DNA of 64,000 bases. Origin: Lacibacter sediminis (lineage in GTDB: Bacteria > Bacteroidota > Bacteroidia > Chitinophagales > Chitinophagaceae). Under the pieces are notes generated by a model that saw nothing but the letters and a program-made list of their open reading frames with translations, was not told where the DNA came from and made no database searches. How positions within the stretch are numbered: the first letter of the stretch is position 1; every line of letters starts with the position of its first letter. The translations under genes were made by a program, and so were the position numbers. Location: contig NZ_CP060007.1 in NCBI RefSeq assembly GCF_014168535.1, forward strand, positions 4,774,001-4,838,000, in the 5' to 3' direction. This document shows positions 35,006 to 44,022 of this stretch, in pieces.

Positions 35006-36265
35006 TCACCACAAAATCACTCCCTGTTTTACCCGAAGGGAAATGTTGTAGGCATGCTCAAAATTTTCCAGTGGATTTTTTGACAGGATGAGAAAACTAG
35101 CCTCATATCCTTCCTGCAGTTTTCCAATTTTTCTGTTTGGGAAAATGGCAGCAGGCGTAACCTCACACCACATTTTCAGCAATTCAAGATTGCTGTAAAT
35201 ATTCAGTTTGCGTAAGTATTCAATTTCTGTTTGGGCAGTAAGATTGTAACTATCGCAACCAACCGTAACAGGTACACGATACTTTTTTAATAGCAGCAGG
35301 TTCTCCTTTTGTACATTCGTCTGCGCTTCACGTTGCTGATTACTCATAGGCTTTATCTCTGTTTGCAGCAACGAATAAGTAGGATCAACATGCACTCCCT
35401 TGCGTTTCATACTCCGTGCAATTTTTGCTGTAAGCTTATAGTATTTTTCTGTGTAACCATCTCTCCACCGTACCTGGTAACCGGGTAAATGATTGATCTC
35501 ATCAACTCCTGCTGCTAATGCAACTTGCAGATCACTTGGTGTTTCTGCATGTGCACTTACTTTCAATCCTGCTGCATGTGCTTTTTTGGTAATAAGTTTT
35601 GCCAGTTTAGGATCAATTCCTTTTTTGCCGTTGAAAAGGGTATCATCTTTTCGCTCTTCATATTCTTCTGAAAAGATGAGATAGAATTTAATGAAGCCCG
35701 GTTTTTGTGAAAGAACAAACGGCCACTTTTTTTCCAGTTCTTCTTTTGAATTGATTAGATAGTATGCTTCTCCTTCAAAACTTTTTGTTGTCCAGCCGGG
35801 CAATGCTTTTTTATAAGTTGTGCCCAGCATGTAATTGTAAAGTGTAGTTGGATGCCCCCCATTTGCAGTAAGTCCGCCATTGGCATAGATCACATCCACA
35901 CTTCGTGGATGATTGATCTTACTTTGTATTTTATTGGTTGCAAACGGAATACTATTTGGATTTTTGATGTAGAAGATGCCATCAGCGACGTAACGTTCAA
36001 TAAACACATCAAGGTCCTGGTCGGTTTCAGGTGAATGATTATGTGCTTCACCAAAAGCCGGTATGATGTATTGCTGTTTAAGATCAACAACTGTATCTAC
36101 TGATGATGGGGCACTCTTTGTAAGTAATCCGTTTACACTATAAAATTCAGCAGCAACAAACTCTTTACCGTTAAACCACTGCCCGTTAATAAAGCGAATA
36201 GATTTTACCTGCGCTAAAACAGCGAGTTTTGTAAAGATGCAAACAATCAATAAGAAAAAACGCAT
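35006..36265 (-). CDS. Exported amidohydrolase-family protein
   Basis: A 419-residue protein from the ATG at 36265 (GTG three bases earlier is in frame). The signal peptide ends TKLAVLAQ. It has the amidohydrolase TIM-barrel pattern: GEAHNHSPETD for the first metal-binding HxH, GLKVSAHAETP and INHLPGY for later His ligands, and VTVGCDSY for the catalytic Asp. The first His motif is HNH. The C-terminal segment EGYEASFLILSKNPLENF is the usual beta-sandwich end. The substrate is unknown. It begins 12 bp after polA's stop, so it may be read from the polA transcript. Confidence 0.86.
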   Translation of the reverse strand: MRFFLLIVCIFTKLAVLAQVKSIRFINGQWFNGKEFVAAEFYSVNGLLTKSAPSSVDTVVDLKQQYIIPAFGEAHNHSPETDQDLDVFIERYVADGIFYIKNPNSIPFATNKIQSKINHPRSVDVIYANGGLTANGGHPTTLYNYMLGTTYKKALPGWTTKSFEGEAYYLINSKEELEKKWPFVLSQKPGFIKFYLIFSEEYEERKDDTLFNGKKGIDPKLAKLITKKAHAAGLKVSAHAETPSDLQVALAAGVDEINHLPGYQVRWRDGYTEKYYKLTAKIARSMKRKGVHVDPTYSLLQTEIKPMSNQQREAQTNVQKENLLLLKKYRVPVTVGCDSYNLTAQTEIEYLRKLNIYSNLELLKMWCEVTPAAIFPNRKIGKLQEGYEASFLILSKNPLENFEHAYNISLRVKQGVILW

Positions 36266-36277
36266 CACCGTTTTTGT

Positions 36278-39199
36278 TTAATGGGCTTCTAACCAGTTAT
36301 CACCTGTTCCTGCTTCTGCAATAACCGGTACTCCATGTGTAAGCGGCATAGCAGTTTGCATACATTCAATGATCAATGCTTTGATACCTTCTGCTTCTTC
36401 CTTCAAGACATCAAATACCAATTCATCATGCACCTGCAGGATCATTTTACTTTTGAATGTACTCTTTTTTAATGCATCATGTGTTTTGATCATTGCAAGT
36501 TTGATCATATCGGCCGCTGTTCCCTGTATGGGTGAGTTGATGGCATTTCGTTCTGCATAACCACGTACAGTAAAGTTGCTCGAGTTAATATCCCGTAACC
36601 AACGCTTGCGGCCCATCAAGGTTTGCACATAGCCATGTTCACGTGCAAAGTTCACGGTATCATCCATATATTTTTGAATACCTGCAAATTCCCGCTTGTA
36701 GTTATCAATGATCTCTTTCGCTTCTGTCCTGCTGATGCCTAAATTATCGGCCAGACCAAATGCACCTTGTCCGTAAATGATACCAAAGTTTACACTCTTG
36801 GCTTTATAACGCATTTCTTTGGTTACATCTTTCTCTTCGATCTTGTATACTTTGGCTGCAGTTGCTGTATGAATATCTTTTCCTTGAATAAATGCATCGC
36901 ACATAGCCGGGTCGCCACTGATAGCGGCAACAATACGCAATTCAATTTGTGAATAGTCGGCACTCACCAACACATGATTCTCATCTCTTGGTACAAATGC
37001 TTTACGAATTTCTCTTCCACGTTCTGTACGTACAGGAATATTCTGCAAGTTGGGATTATTACTTGCCAAGCGACCGGTTACTGCAACAGCTTGTCCATAT
37101 GTAGTGTGTACTCTTCCTGTTTTACGATTAATCAGTTGTGGCAATGCATCAACATACGTTGATTTTAATTTCGTCAACTCACGGAATGCAAGAATATCTT
37201 CAACGATAGGGCTTGTGTGCGCCAACTTCAGCAATACATCTTCGCCTGTTGCATACTGTCCTGTTTTTGTTTTCTTCGCTTTGGGATCGAGTTTTAAATG
37301 ATCGAACAATACTTCACCTAACTGTTTTGGTGAAGCAAGGTTGAATTTCAAACCGGAAGAACTGTATACCCGTTGTTCAGCTTCTTTGGCGTCTTTATCG
37401 AGTTGCTTGGAATATTCATTTAAGAAATCAACATCCACTCTGATTCCTTCAAACTCCATATCGGTGAGCACTTTCACCAATGGATTTTCTACTTCATAAA
37501 ACACACGCTCTACTTCTTTTTCCTTCAACAATGGAAATAAGGATTGTTTTAATTGCAAAGTGATATCGGCATCCTCGGCTGCATAATCAGTGATCTTCTC
37601 TAACTCCACATCACGCATGGTTCCCTGTTGTTTAGAAGTAGAGTTTTTTGGAACTTTTTTGCCGATCAGCTCCTCAATATGTACAGGCTCATAACCAAGA
37701 AACTGTGCGCTCAACTCATCCATGCTGCGCTTACCTTCAGGCTCCACAACATAATGCGCCAGCATGGTATCAAACAGCGGACCTTTCAATTCAACATCAT
37801 ACCATTTCAATACCAACAGATCGTATTTGATATTCTGCCCGATCCATGTTTTGCTTTCATCATCAAACAACGGTTTAAAAATGGACAGCACTTTTTTTGT
37901 TTCTGACTGATCAACAGGGCAAGGAACATACCATGCTTTATGTGGCTGGTACGAAAAACTCATTCCTACTATTTCACAATCATTTGCATCAATGCCTGTT
38001 GTCTCGGTATCAAAACAAATTTCCTTTTGTGTTGATAACTCAGCAACCAATTCTTGCATTGCCACTTCCGTTGTTACGGCGATGTATTCGTGTGGAGTAT
38101 TATTGATATTTTTTGAAGCGCCAAGATCCAACACAGCAGTGCCTTCTTCCTGCTCTGCAGTTTCTTCAGCTTCTGTAGCATCAGTTGACGCAAAGATTTC
38201 TGTTTGTGCAGATTTTGGTGGCGCCTTCTTTTCTTTCCGCACTTCGCCCATTGTGGTGTCTATCACATTACCGAACAGATCTTTCTGTACGCCAACAGGT
38301 GCTGTGCTGAATGCATTAAAGTCATCACCTAAAATTCGTTTGCCAATTGTTTTGAATTCCAGTTCTGCAAACACTGCTGCCAACTCTTCTTTGTTCCATT
38401 CTTTCAAACGAAAATCTTCTTCATGAAATTCAACAGGTACATTGGTAATAATTGTAGCGAGTTTTTTACTCATGATAGCAAGATCTTTTCCTGCTGCAAC
38501 TTTTTCGCCCATCTTTCCTTTAATGTTAGCAGCATTGGCCAATACATTTTCTAATGTTTCATACTCAGCCAACAGTTTAGCTGCGGTTTTTTCGCCCACA
38601 CCAGGTATGCCGGGAATGTTATCAACCGAATCACCCATCATACCGAGTATATCAATTACCTGGCTCACATTTTTAATTCCCCATTTGGCACACACTTCTT
38701 CGGGACCCATGATCTCTACATCACCACCTTGGTATGCAGGTTTATAAATTTTTACTTTTTCGGTTACAAGCTGACCGTAATCTTTGTCGGGCGTAACCAT
38801 AAACACTTCGTAACCGGCAGCTTCACCCAGTTTGCTTAATGTACCGATCACATCATCCGCTTCATAGCCGTCGCTTTCAATTACCGGAATATTAAATCCT
38901 TTAATGATGCGCTTAATGTCGGGGATAGCCAGCAACAGATCTTCGGGAGCTTCCTGGCGGTTGGCTTTGTATTCTGCAAAATCGGTGTGGCGCTCGGTTG
39001 GTGCAGCCGTATCAAAACAAACGGCCATGTGTGATGGCTTTTGTTTGGTAATGAGTTCGATCAATGCATTGGTGAAACCAAACTGTGCATTGGTGTTTTT
39101 TCCTTTGGATGTATTACGTGGACTACGAATAAGTGCATAATATGCACGGAAGATGAGAGCAAACGCATCGAGCAGAAAAACTTTTTTATCATTGGCCAT
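36278..39199 (-). CDS. polA: DNA polymerase I
   Basis: A 973-residue polymerase with three domains: 5' nuclease (about 1-300, including SDGYEADDVIGTL), 3'-5' exonuclease (about 375-560) and the polymerase fingers/palm (about 600-973). The exonuclease retains the active DEDDy residues (CFDTETTGID, NIKYD, AAEDADITLQL), unlike many family members where proofreading is lost. Polymerase motifs A (SADYSQIELRI), B (RYKAKSVNFGIIYG) and C (QVHDEL) are intact. It fills gaps in repair and Okazaki fragments. A TTG-N20-TACCTTAG sequence just upstream is a plausible promoter. Confidence 0.98.
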   Translation of the reverse strand: MANDKKVFLLDAFALIFRAYYALIRSPRNTSKGKNTNAQFGFTNALIELITKQKPSHMAVCFDTAAPTERHTDFAEYKANRQEAPEDLLLAIPDIKRIIKGFNIPVIESDGYEADDVIGTLSKLGEAAGYEVFMVTPDKDYGQLVTEKVKIYKPAYQGGDVEIMGPEEVCAKWGIKNVSQVIDILGMMGDSVDNIPGIPGVGEKTAAKLLAEYETLENVLANAANIKGKMGEKVAAGKDLAIMSKKLATIITNVPVEFHEEDFRLKEWNKEELAAVFAELEFKTIGKRILGDDFNAFSTAPVGVQKDLFGNVIDTTMGEVRKEKKAPPKSAQTEIFASTDATEAEETAEQEEGTAVLDLGASKNINNTPHEYIAVTTEVAMQELVAELSTQKEICFDTETTGIDANDCEIVGMSFSYQPHKAWYVPCPVDQSETKKVLSIFKPLFDDESKTWIGQNIKYDLLVLKWYDVELKGPLFDTMLAHYVVEPEGKRSMDELSAQFLGYEPVHIEELIGKKVPKNSTSKQQGTMRDVELEKITDYAAEDADITLQLKQSLFPLLKEKEVERVFYEVENPLVKVLTDMEFEGIRVDVDFLNEYSKQLDKDAKEAEQRVYSSSGLKFNLASPKQLGEVLFDHLKLDPKAKKTKTGQYATGEDVLLKLAHTSPIVEDILAFRELTKLKSTYVDALPQLINRKTGRVHTTYGQAVAVTGRLASNNPNLQNIPVRTERGREIRKAFVPRDENHVLVSADYSQIELRIVAAISGDPAMCDAFIQGKDIHTATAAKVYKIEEKDVTKEMRYKAKSVNFGIIYGQGAFGLADNLGISRTEAKEIIDNYKREFAGIQKYMDDTVNFAREHGYVQTLMGRKRWLRDINSSNFTVRGYAERNAINSPIQGTAADMIKLAMIKTHDALKKSTFKSKMILQVHDELVFDVLKEEAEGIKALIIECMQTAMPLTHGVPVIAEAGTGDNWLEAH

Positions 39200-39311
39200 G
39201 CCGCTAAGGTAAGCTGCCTGCAGAGCTATCCCAACTATCGCTGCTTAATTTTTTATAAACGACAAAAGCCCCGTTTTATAACGTGGTTTTTTAGTAAGCA
39301 AAATAAAAACA

Positions 39312-39333
39312 GGAGGTGGTGGAAACCACCTCC
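39312..39333. terminator. Hairpin downstream of the small membrane-anchored protein gene
   Basis: A perfect GGAGGTGGT/ACCACCTCC stem with a GGAA loop. In the minus direction it is followed by a T-rich run, so it probably ends the gene at 39450-39647. The 250-bp spacer around it also holds a GGGTACGGATCG motif at 39385-39396 that resembles the 24-kb repeat array; nothing else is seen. Confidence 0.7.
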
Positions 39334-39449
39334 GCAAAACTTACATTATGAGAAAATTCAACACCGGCAGCAAATAAAAATATAGGGTACGGATCGCCGG
39401 TTCGTTGACTGCTTAACGAAATAGTTGATGTACAATATGTATTGTGAAA

Positions 39450-39647
39450 TTACTTGCCGCTATTTTCAGCGAGCTCATTCTCTAAAGGCTTTGCTTCCTT
39501 AGATTGTTTTTGAGCTGTTTGCTGTTTTGAAATTTCAGATTTACCTGCAACGACACGTGCCAGGAAAGAATCTTCTTTGTAGAATACGTTCAAATAAATA
39601 GCGAAGAGGAAAAATACGAATGAGAAGAAACGCAATGGCTTTTTCAT
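39450..39647 (-). CDS. Small single-span membrane protein
   Basis: A 65-residue protein from the ATG at 39647. MKKPLRFFSFVFFLFAIYLNVFY is one hydrophobic helix, followed by a charged tail rich in Gln, Lys and Glu (AQKQSKEAKPLENELAEN). It lacks a lipobox and a clear cleavage site, so it is probably anchored. Function unknown. The best textbook Bacteroidota promoter in the window lies in front of it, which supports the gene being real and actively expressed. It is separated from polA by a terminator. Confidence 0.65.
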   Translation of the reverse strand: MKKPLRFFSFVFFLFAIYLNVFYKEDSFLARVVAGKSEISKQQTAQKQSKEAKPLENELAENSGK

Positions 39648-39686
39648 GACATTTGGATTTAGTTTTTTCAAAAGAATTGGACAATT

Positions 39687-39717
39687 CAAATGTAGAAACA
39701 GATTTTGAATTATGCAA
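39687..39717 (-). promoter_or_regulatory. Full Bacteroidota promoter of the small membrane protein
   Basis: Read on the minus strand: TTG (39715-39717), a 20-bp spacer, then TACATTTG (39687-39694), matching both elements of the Bacteroidota sigma-A consensus. The leader to the ATG is about 36 nt. Confidence 0.7.
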
Positions 39718-39808
39718 CACTTAGAAATCTATTTTCAAAAATTCAGGGTTAGTACTTAAAGCCATTTCGGTAAATTTACGGTCGGCTGAAATCCGCTACT
39801 GTATTGAG

Positions 39809-40549
39809 TTACAGCACTCCTTCTTCAATTTCTTCCCACAGGTCACGATAGCATTGTGCAGCGTAACTGCTGCGTGCAAATTCTTCTAACGGAGCTTTGT
39901 GTACACCCATTTTTTCTACATCACTTAAATAAGGAATATAGTTTTCAAAGAAGCGTTTGTCTTTATATAATTCTTCCATCACTTCGTTGTGCATATTGCG
40001 TCGCAGATCGGTCATGGTGAAGAAGCAAGTCATTTTTTTCTGATCGATATTCTTTTCTTTAAAATAATCTTTCACCATGTGATAGGTGCGAACAGAAAGT
40101 GTTGTTGGTATGATGGGCATCAAAACAATATCAGATGCATTAAAAATATTCTCCGCTAATGAACTTAAACCCGGAGGGCAATCAATGAAGATAAAATCAT
40201 ACTCACTCTTCAATTGTTTTAAGATGGTTGCCAACCGTTTTTTTGATGCCTGCATTTCATCGATCATCACATCATGCGCCTTCGCAGTTATATCAGCAGG
40301 AATAATATCAAGATTTTCATATTCTGTTGCCATGATGCTGTCAGCCAGCTCTGCATCTTTTCCAACCACATCTTTCATCACCACTTTTTGTTTCGGTTTT
40401 ACTTTATAATAAAACGAAGTGGCGCCCTGCGGATCAATATCCCATAGCAAGGTTTTGTAACCGTCTTTTGCTGCGAGGTATGCAAAGTTTACGCAACTGG
40501 CAGTTTTACCAACACCTCCTTTGAGGTTAAATAAAGCAAATGTGAACAT
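39809..40549 (-). CDS. Orphan ParA-family ATPase
   Basis: A 246-residue MinD/ParA-type ATPase with the deviant Walker A FNLKGGVGKTASCVNF near residue 8, switch I DIDPQGATSF and Walker B DFIFIDCPPGL. No parB gene or parS-like repeat is next to it, so it is an orphan that may position the chromosome, a plasmid or another cargo. Length is typical for small ParA proteins. It lies between polA-side genes and uvrB, both also on the minus strand, with roughly 150 bp upstream for its promoter. Confidence 0.92.
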   Translation of the reverse strand: MFTFALFNLKGGVGKTASCVNFAYLAAKDGYKTLLWDIDPQGATSFYYKVKPKQKVVMKDVVGKDAELADSIMATEYENLDIIPADITAKAHDVMIDEMQASKKRLATILKQLKSEYDFIFIDCPPGLSSLAENIFNASDIVLMPIIPTTLSVRTYHMVKDYFKEKNIDQKKMTCFFTMTDLRRNMHNEVMEELYKDKRFFENYIPYLSDVEKMGVHKAPLEEFARSSYAAQCYRDLWEEIEEGVL

Positions 40550-40703
40550 GGCTGATTTTTTTGAAAGAGCTTCAAGTTAAGAAAAGACGGGGAGATTTTG
40601 GCAGGGCATATAGCAAGTTACATCAGCTTATTACCAGATGGGGGCATAAGCATGATCGTTAGAAGAAACCCTTGAACATAGTTTGAAGCCGCTGACGGGT
40701 TAT

Positions 40704-42740
40704 CTATTTCTTCATTGTGTCCAGTTCTTTCTGTAATCTGAACATTTCATCCCGTAAACGTGCAGCTTCCATAAAATCCAGGTCACGTGCTGCTTTTTCC
40801 ATTTGCTTCTTGGTTCTGGCAATCGCTTTCTCCATTTGCGGAATAGTTTGATATATTTCCTGGTCTTCGGCTGCTTCTACTAATTCACCATCGGGAGCAA
40901 GCGCATATGATTTTGCAGGATCGTAGCCTTTAATATCAAGCACAGCCGTCTGCCCCATCACCTGTTCAATACTTTTTTTGATGGTACGTGGTGTAATGCC
41001 GTGTTCAATGTTATACTGGATCTGTTTTTCTCTTCGTCTGCTTGTTTCTTCAATGGTGCGGCGCATGCTCTCCGTCATCTTATCAGCATAAAAGATCACC
41101 AATCCATCGACATTACGTGCAGCACGACCAGCGGTTTGTGTTAAACTTTTTTCATTACGCAGGAATCCTTCCTTATCTGCATCAAGAATTGCAACGAGCG
41201 ATACTTCAGGTAAATCCAATCCTTCACGCAAGAGGTTTACACCCACCAACACATCAATAACGCCCAAGCGGAGATCACGCAAAATTTCAATTCGCTCCAA
41301 CGTGTCCACTTCGCTATGAATATATTTTGATTTGATATTGATCCGCTTCAGGTATTTGTCCATTTCTTCTGCCATACGTTTGGTTAATGTTGTAACCAAT
41401 ACACGATCACCCTTCTTTACCCGCTTATCAATTTCATCCAGCAGATCGTCGATCTGGTTTACACTTGGCCGGATTTCGATCGGCGGATCCAACAAACCTG
41501 TTGGACGAACAACCTGCTCTACTACCACACCACCTGTTTTTTCTAATTCATAATCATCAGGAGTAGCACTAACAAACACAACCTGGTTGAGCAAACTTTC
41601 AAACTCGTGAAAGTTCTGCGGACGGTTATCCATTGCACTCGGTAAACGAAAACCATAATCAACCAATACCAGTTTTCTGCTTCTGTCGCCACCATACATA
41701 CCACTTACCTGCGGAATGGTTTGATGACTTTCATCAATGACCATTAAATAATCCTTCGGGAAATAATCCAGCAAACAGAACGGTCTTGTACCTGGCGTAC
41801 GTCGATCAAAAAATCGGGAATAGTTTTCAATACCGTTGCAATAACCAAGCTCACGGATCATCTCCAGATCATAATCGGTGCGTTCTTTCAATCGTTGCGC
41901 TTCAATGTATTTGCCTTCACGTTTAAAGTACTCAACCTGTGCAGCCGCTTCGTCTTGTATTTCATAAATAATCTGTTGCATCTGGTCTTTTGGTGCGATG
42001 TATAAGTTGGCCGGGAAGATGGCAGCGTTCTCAACTTTACCAATTCGTTTTCCTGATTTGATATCAATGGTTTCGATCTCTTCAATTTCATCACCAAAAA
42101 AACTGATGCGGTAACCGAAATCGACATAAGGAAGATTAATATCAACGGTATCGCCTTTTACACGAAATGTACCCCTTGTAAAATCACCTTGTGTGCGGCT
42201 GTATAAACTATTCACCAATGAATGCAGAAAGCCTTGTCGTGAAAGTGTCTGTTTCTTTTGAATACGGATGATGCCATTTTCAAAATCAACCGGGTTACCC
42301 ATACCATAAATGCAACTCACACTCGCTACCACAATAATATCTCTTCGTCCGCTTAACAATTCACTGGTAGCCTGTAAACGCAGTTTGTCAAGCTCTTCGT
42401 TTATGCTGAGATCTTTTTCAATGTAGGTACCACTCACAGGCATATATGCTTCGGGTTGATAGTAATCGTAATAGCTTACAAAATAACCCACAGCATTATC
42501 AGGAAAGAATTGTTTGAACTCACCATACAACTGCGCCACCAATGTTTTGTTATGTGTAAGCACAAGCGTTGGCCGTTGTACATTCTGGATCACATTGGCC
42601 ATGGTAAATGTTTTACCACTACCTGTTACACCAAGTAAGGTTTGGTATTTCTCCCCGTTTAAAATTCCTTCGGTAAGCTGTTGAATAGCCTGCGGCTGAT
42701 CGCCGGAGGGAGAATAAGGTGAATGAAGTTGAAAAGGCAT
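40704..42740 (-). CDS. uvrB: Excinuclease ABC subunit B
   Basis: A 678-residue damage-verification helicase of nucleotide excision repair. Walker A GVTGSGKTFTMANV near residue 40, the beta-hairpin motif YYDYYQPEAYMP, DESH box and the helicase motif QTAGRAARNVDGLVIFYAD (in parts) are all present. The C-terminal UVR domain (EKAARDLDFMEAARLRDEM) that binds UvrC is complete. The ATG at 42740 follows directly after a perfect -7 element; an in-frame TTG six bases upstream is part of that element and is rejected. Confidence 0.98.
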   Translation of the reverse strand: MPFQLHSPYSPSGDQPQAIQQLTEGILNGEKYQTLLGVTGSGKTFTMANVIQNVQRPTLVLTHNKTLVAQLYGEFKQFFPDNAVGYFVSYYDYYQPEAYMPVSGTYIEKDLSINEELDKLRLQATSELLSGRRDIIVVASVSCIYGMGNPVDFENGIIRIQKKQTLSRQGFLHSLVNSLYSRTQGDFTRGTFRVKGDTVDINLPYVDFGYRISFFGDEIEEIETIDIKSGKRIGKVENAAIFPANLYIAPKDQMQQIIYEIQDEAAAQVEYFKREGKYIEAQRLKERTDYDLEMIRELGYCNGIENYSRFFDRRTPGTRPFCLLDYFPKDYLMVIDESHQTIPQVSGMYGGDRSRKLVLVDYGFRLPSAMDNRPQNFHEFESLLNQVVFVSATPDDYELEKTGGVVVEQVVRPTGLLDPPIEIRPSVNQIDDLLDEIDKRVKKGDRVLVTTLTKRMAEEMDKYLKRINIKSKYIHSEVDTLERIEILRDLRLGVIDVLVGVNLLREGLDLPEVSLVAILDADKEGFLRNEKSLTQTAGRAARNVDGLVIFYADKMTESMRRTIEETSRRREKQIQYNIEHGITPRTIKKSIEQVMGQTAVLDIKGYDPAKSYALAPDGELVEAAEDQEIYQTIPQMEKAIARTKKQMEKAARDLDFMEAARLRDEMFRLQKELDTMKK

Positions 42741-42743
42741 CTG

Positions 42744-42751
42744 CAAATTTA
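42744..42751 (-). promoter_or_regulatory. -7 promoter element of uvrB
   Basis: TAAATTTG on the minus strand, a perfect TAnnTTTG, is separated from the ATG by only CAG, so transcription should start at the start codon. Confidence 0.55.
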
Positions 42752-42869
42752 GTGACTGTTAGGTTCATTTGCTGAATAGCTTAACTGCAGATAAGTTTAC
42801 TGTTTAGAGATATCTACAACCTGATGGTGTCGCAAGCGAGTAAAGAAGTTACAAATCACTGCAATAAAA

Positions 42870-42887
42870 AACCGGCTTTCGCCGGTT
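42870..42887 (-). terminator. Terminator of the Spy-like gene
   Basis: AACCGGC/GCCGGTT stem; in the minus direction it is followed by a T6 run (the A-run on the plus strand). Confidence 0.85.
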
Positions 42888-42892
42888 CACAA

Positions 42893-43291
42893 TTAATTGT
42901 TATTGTTATTTCCTCCGCCTTGTCCGCCGGGGCCACCGCCGCCATTACGTCTTTTCTCCATCTGCTCCTGCATTTCTTTTTGCTTCGCTTTCAGTTTTTC
43001 TTTTTGCTCTGCATTTAATATGGCATCGATCTGCTCACTGTATTTTTTGCGGATCTCCATCATCTTTGTACGCTGTTCTTCACGACTGAGTGAGCCGTTA
43101 CGAAGTGCTTCCATCTCTTCACGTTGTTTGTCCTGGATGGCTTTTACTTTTTCCTGCTGGTCTTTGGTTAAGTTCAGATCCTTGTACATATCTACACGTG
43201 GACCTCTGCCTCTTGAAGTATCAGCCGGTGGCTGCGCCTGTGCCATTGCACCCACACAGATAAAAAGGAATAAAAATTGGAGTACTTTCAT
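42893..43291 (-). CDS. Spy/CpxP-like periplasmic protein
   Basis: A 132-residue exported protein with a signal peptide ending AMAQAQ. The mature part is a long charged helix with LNLTKDQQEKVKAIQDKQ, a LTxxQ-type motif of the Spy/CpxP chaperone family, and a second helix QIDAILNAEQKEKLK. The last 20 residues are a low-complexity Gly/Asn tail ending in five Asn. It could act as a periplasmic chaperone or metal-sensing partner. The plus-strand reading frames opposite are poly-Ser/Phe shadows. It stands alone on the minus strand with its own terminator. Confidence 0.82.
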   Translation of the reverse strand: MKVLQFLFLFICVGAMAQAQPPADTSRGRGPRVDMYKDLNLTKDQQEKVKAIQDKQREEMEALRNGSLSREEQRTKMMEIRKKYSEQIDAILNAEQKEKLKAKQKEMQEQMEKRRNGGGGPGGQGGGNNNNN

Positions 43292-43365
43292 TGTAATAAA
43301 TTTTAGTTTGAACAGGATTAGACGGTAAGTCTCAAAAAAGTTTACGCCGTCTGTAAAAAAACTTT

Positions 43366-43950
43366 ATGAATTATCTCGCCCACGCCTACCTGTCGTTTCA
43401 CCAGCCCGAGTTACTCGTGGGTAATATGATCAGCGATTATGTGAAAGGCAAAAAGAAATTCGACTATTCGCCAGGCATTCAACAGGGCATCGAACTCCAT
43501 CGTATTATCGATTCATTTACCGACGATCATGCAGCCACCAAAGAAGCAAAAGAAGTTTTCAGACCACATTATCGTTTATATGCAGGGGCTTTTGTTGATG
43601 TGGTATACGATCATTATCTCGCCACCGATCCATTGATTTTCAATAATGATTCACTGGAAGAGTTTGCGGCGAATACCTATACAATGCTTGAACCTTATAC
43701 TGCTGTTTTCCCAGAACGGTTTGCACGCATGTTCCCTTATATGAAAACACAGAACTGGCTTTACAACTACAGTAATAAATGGGGAATTGAAAACAGTTTA
43801 CACGGAGTAGTGCGGCGTGCAACTTACTTAACCGAAAGCGCAACAGCCTTTGCATTGTTCGAAGAACATGATGCAACCTTGCGGAAATGTTACCAGGCTT
43901 TCTTTCCGGAAATGATTGCTGTGGTAAAGAATTGGATAGAGGAAAAATAG
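43366..43950 (+). CDS. acpH: Acyl-carrier-protein phosphodiesterase
   Basis: A 194-residue protein of the AcpH/DUF479 family, which removes 4'-phosphopantetheine from holo-ACP. The start MNYLAHAYLSF, GNMISDYVKGK and HRIIDSFTDDH give the HD-superfamily-like metal-site residues, and HYRLYAGAFVDVVYDHYLA supplies the central Asp/His. Length matches the E. coli enzyme (193). The gene is alone on the plus strand, convergent with the CoA-transferase gene across a dispersed palindrome. Confidence 0.9.
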   Translation: MNYLAHAYLSFHQPELLVGNMISDYVKGKKKFDYSPGIQQGIELHRIIDSFTDDHAATKEAKEVFRPHYRLYAGAFVDVVYDHYLATDPLIFNNDSLEEFAANTYTMLEPYTAVFPERFARMFPYMKTQNWLYNYSNKWGIENSLHGVVRRATYLTESATAFALFEEHDATLRKCYQAFFPEMIAVVKNWIEEK

Positions 43951-44009
43951 GTAGGACATACTTATACAGTCTGCTCAAATAATTGCAGACTTGAAGAAGT
44001 ATGCCCTAC
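43951..44009. repeat. Dispersed palindrome, copy 2
   Basis: GTAGGACATACTT (43951-43963) is inverted at 43997-44009 with one mismatch, and AGTCTGC (43968-43974) with GCAGACT (43985-43991) forms the inner stem. Words ACTTAT, AGTnTGCT and AAGTATGCC match the element at 4874-4937. Confidence 0.75.
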
Positions 44010-44022
44010 CTGATCAACAATC

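Noticed and set aside
42897..43328. Plus-strand 143-residue reading frame
   Set aside because: Poly-Ser/Phe/Cys translation opposite the well-supported Spy-like gene; a shadow frame.
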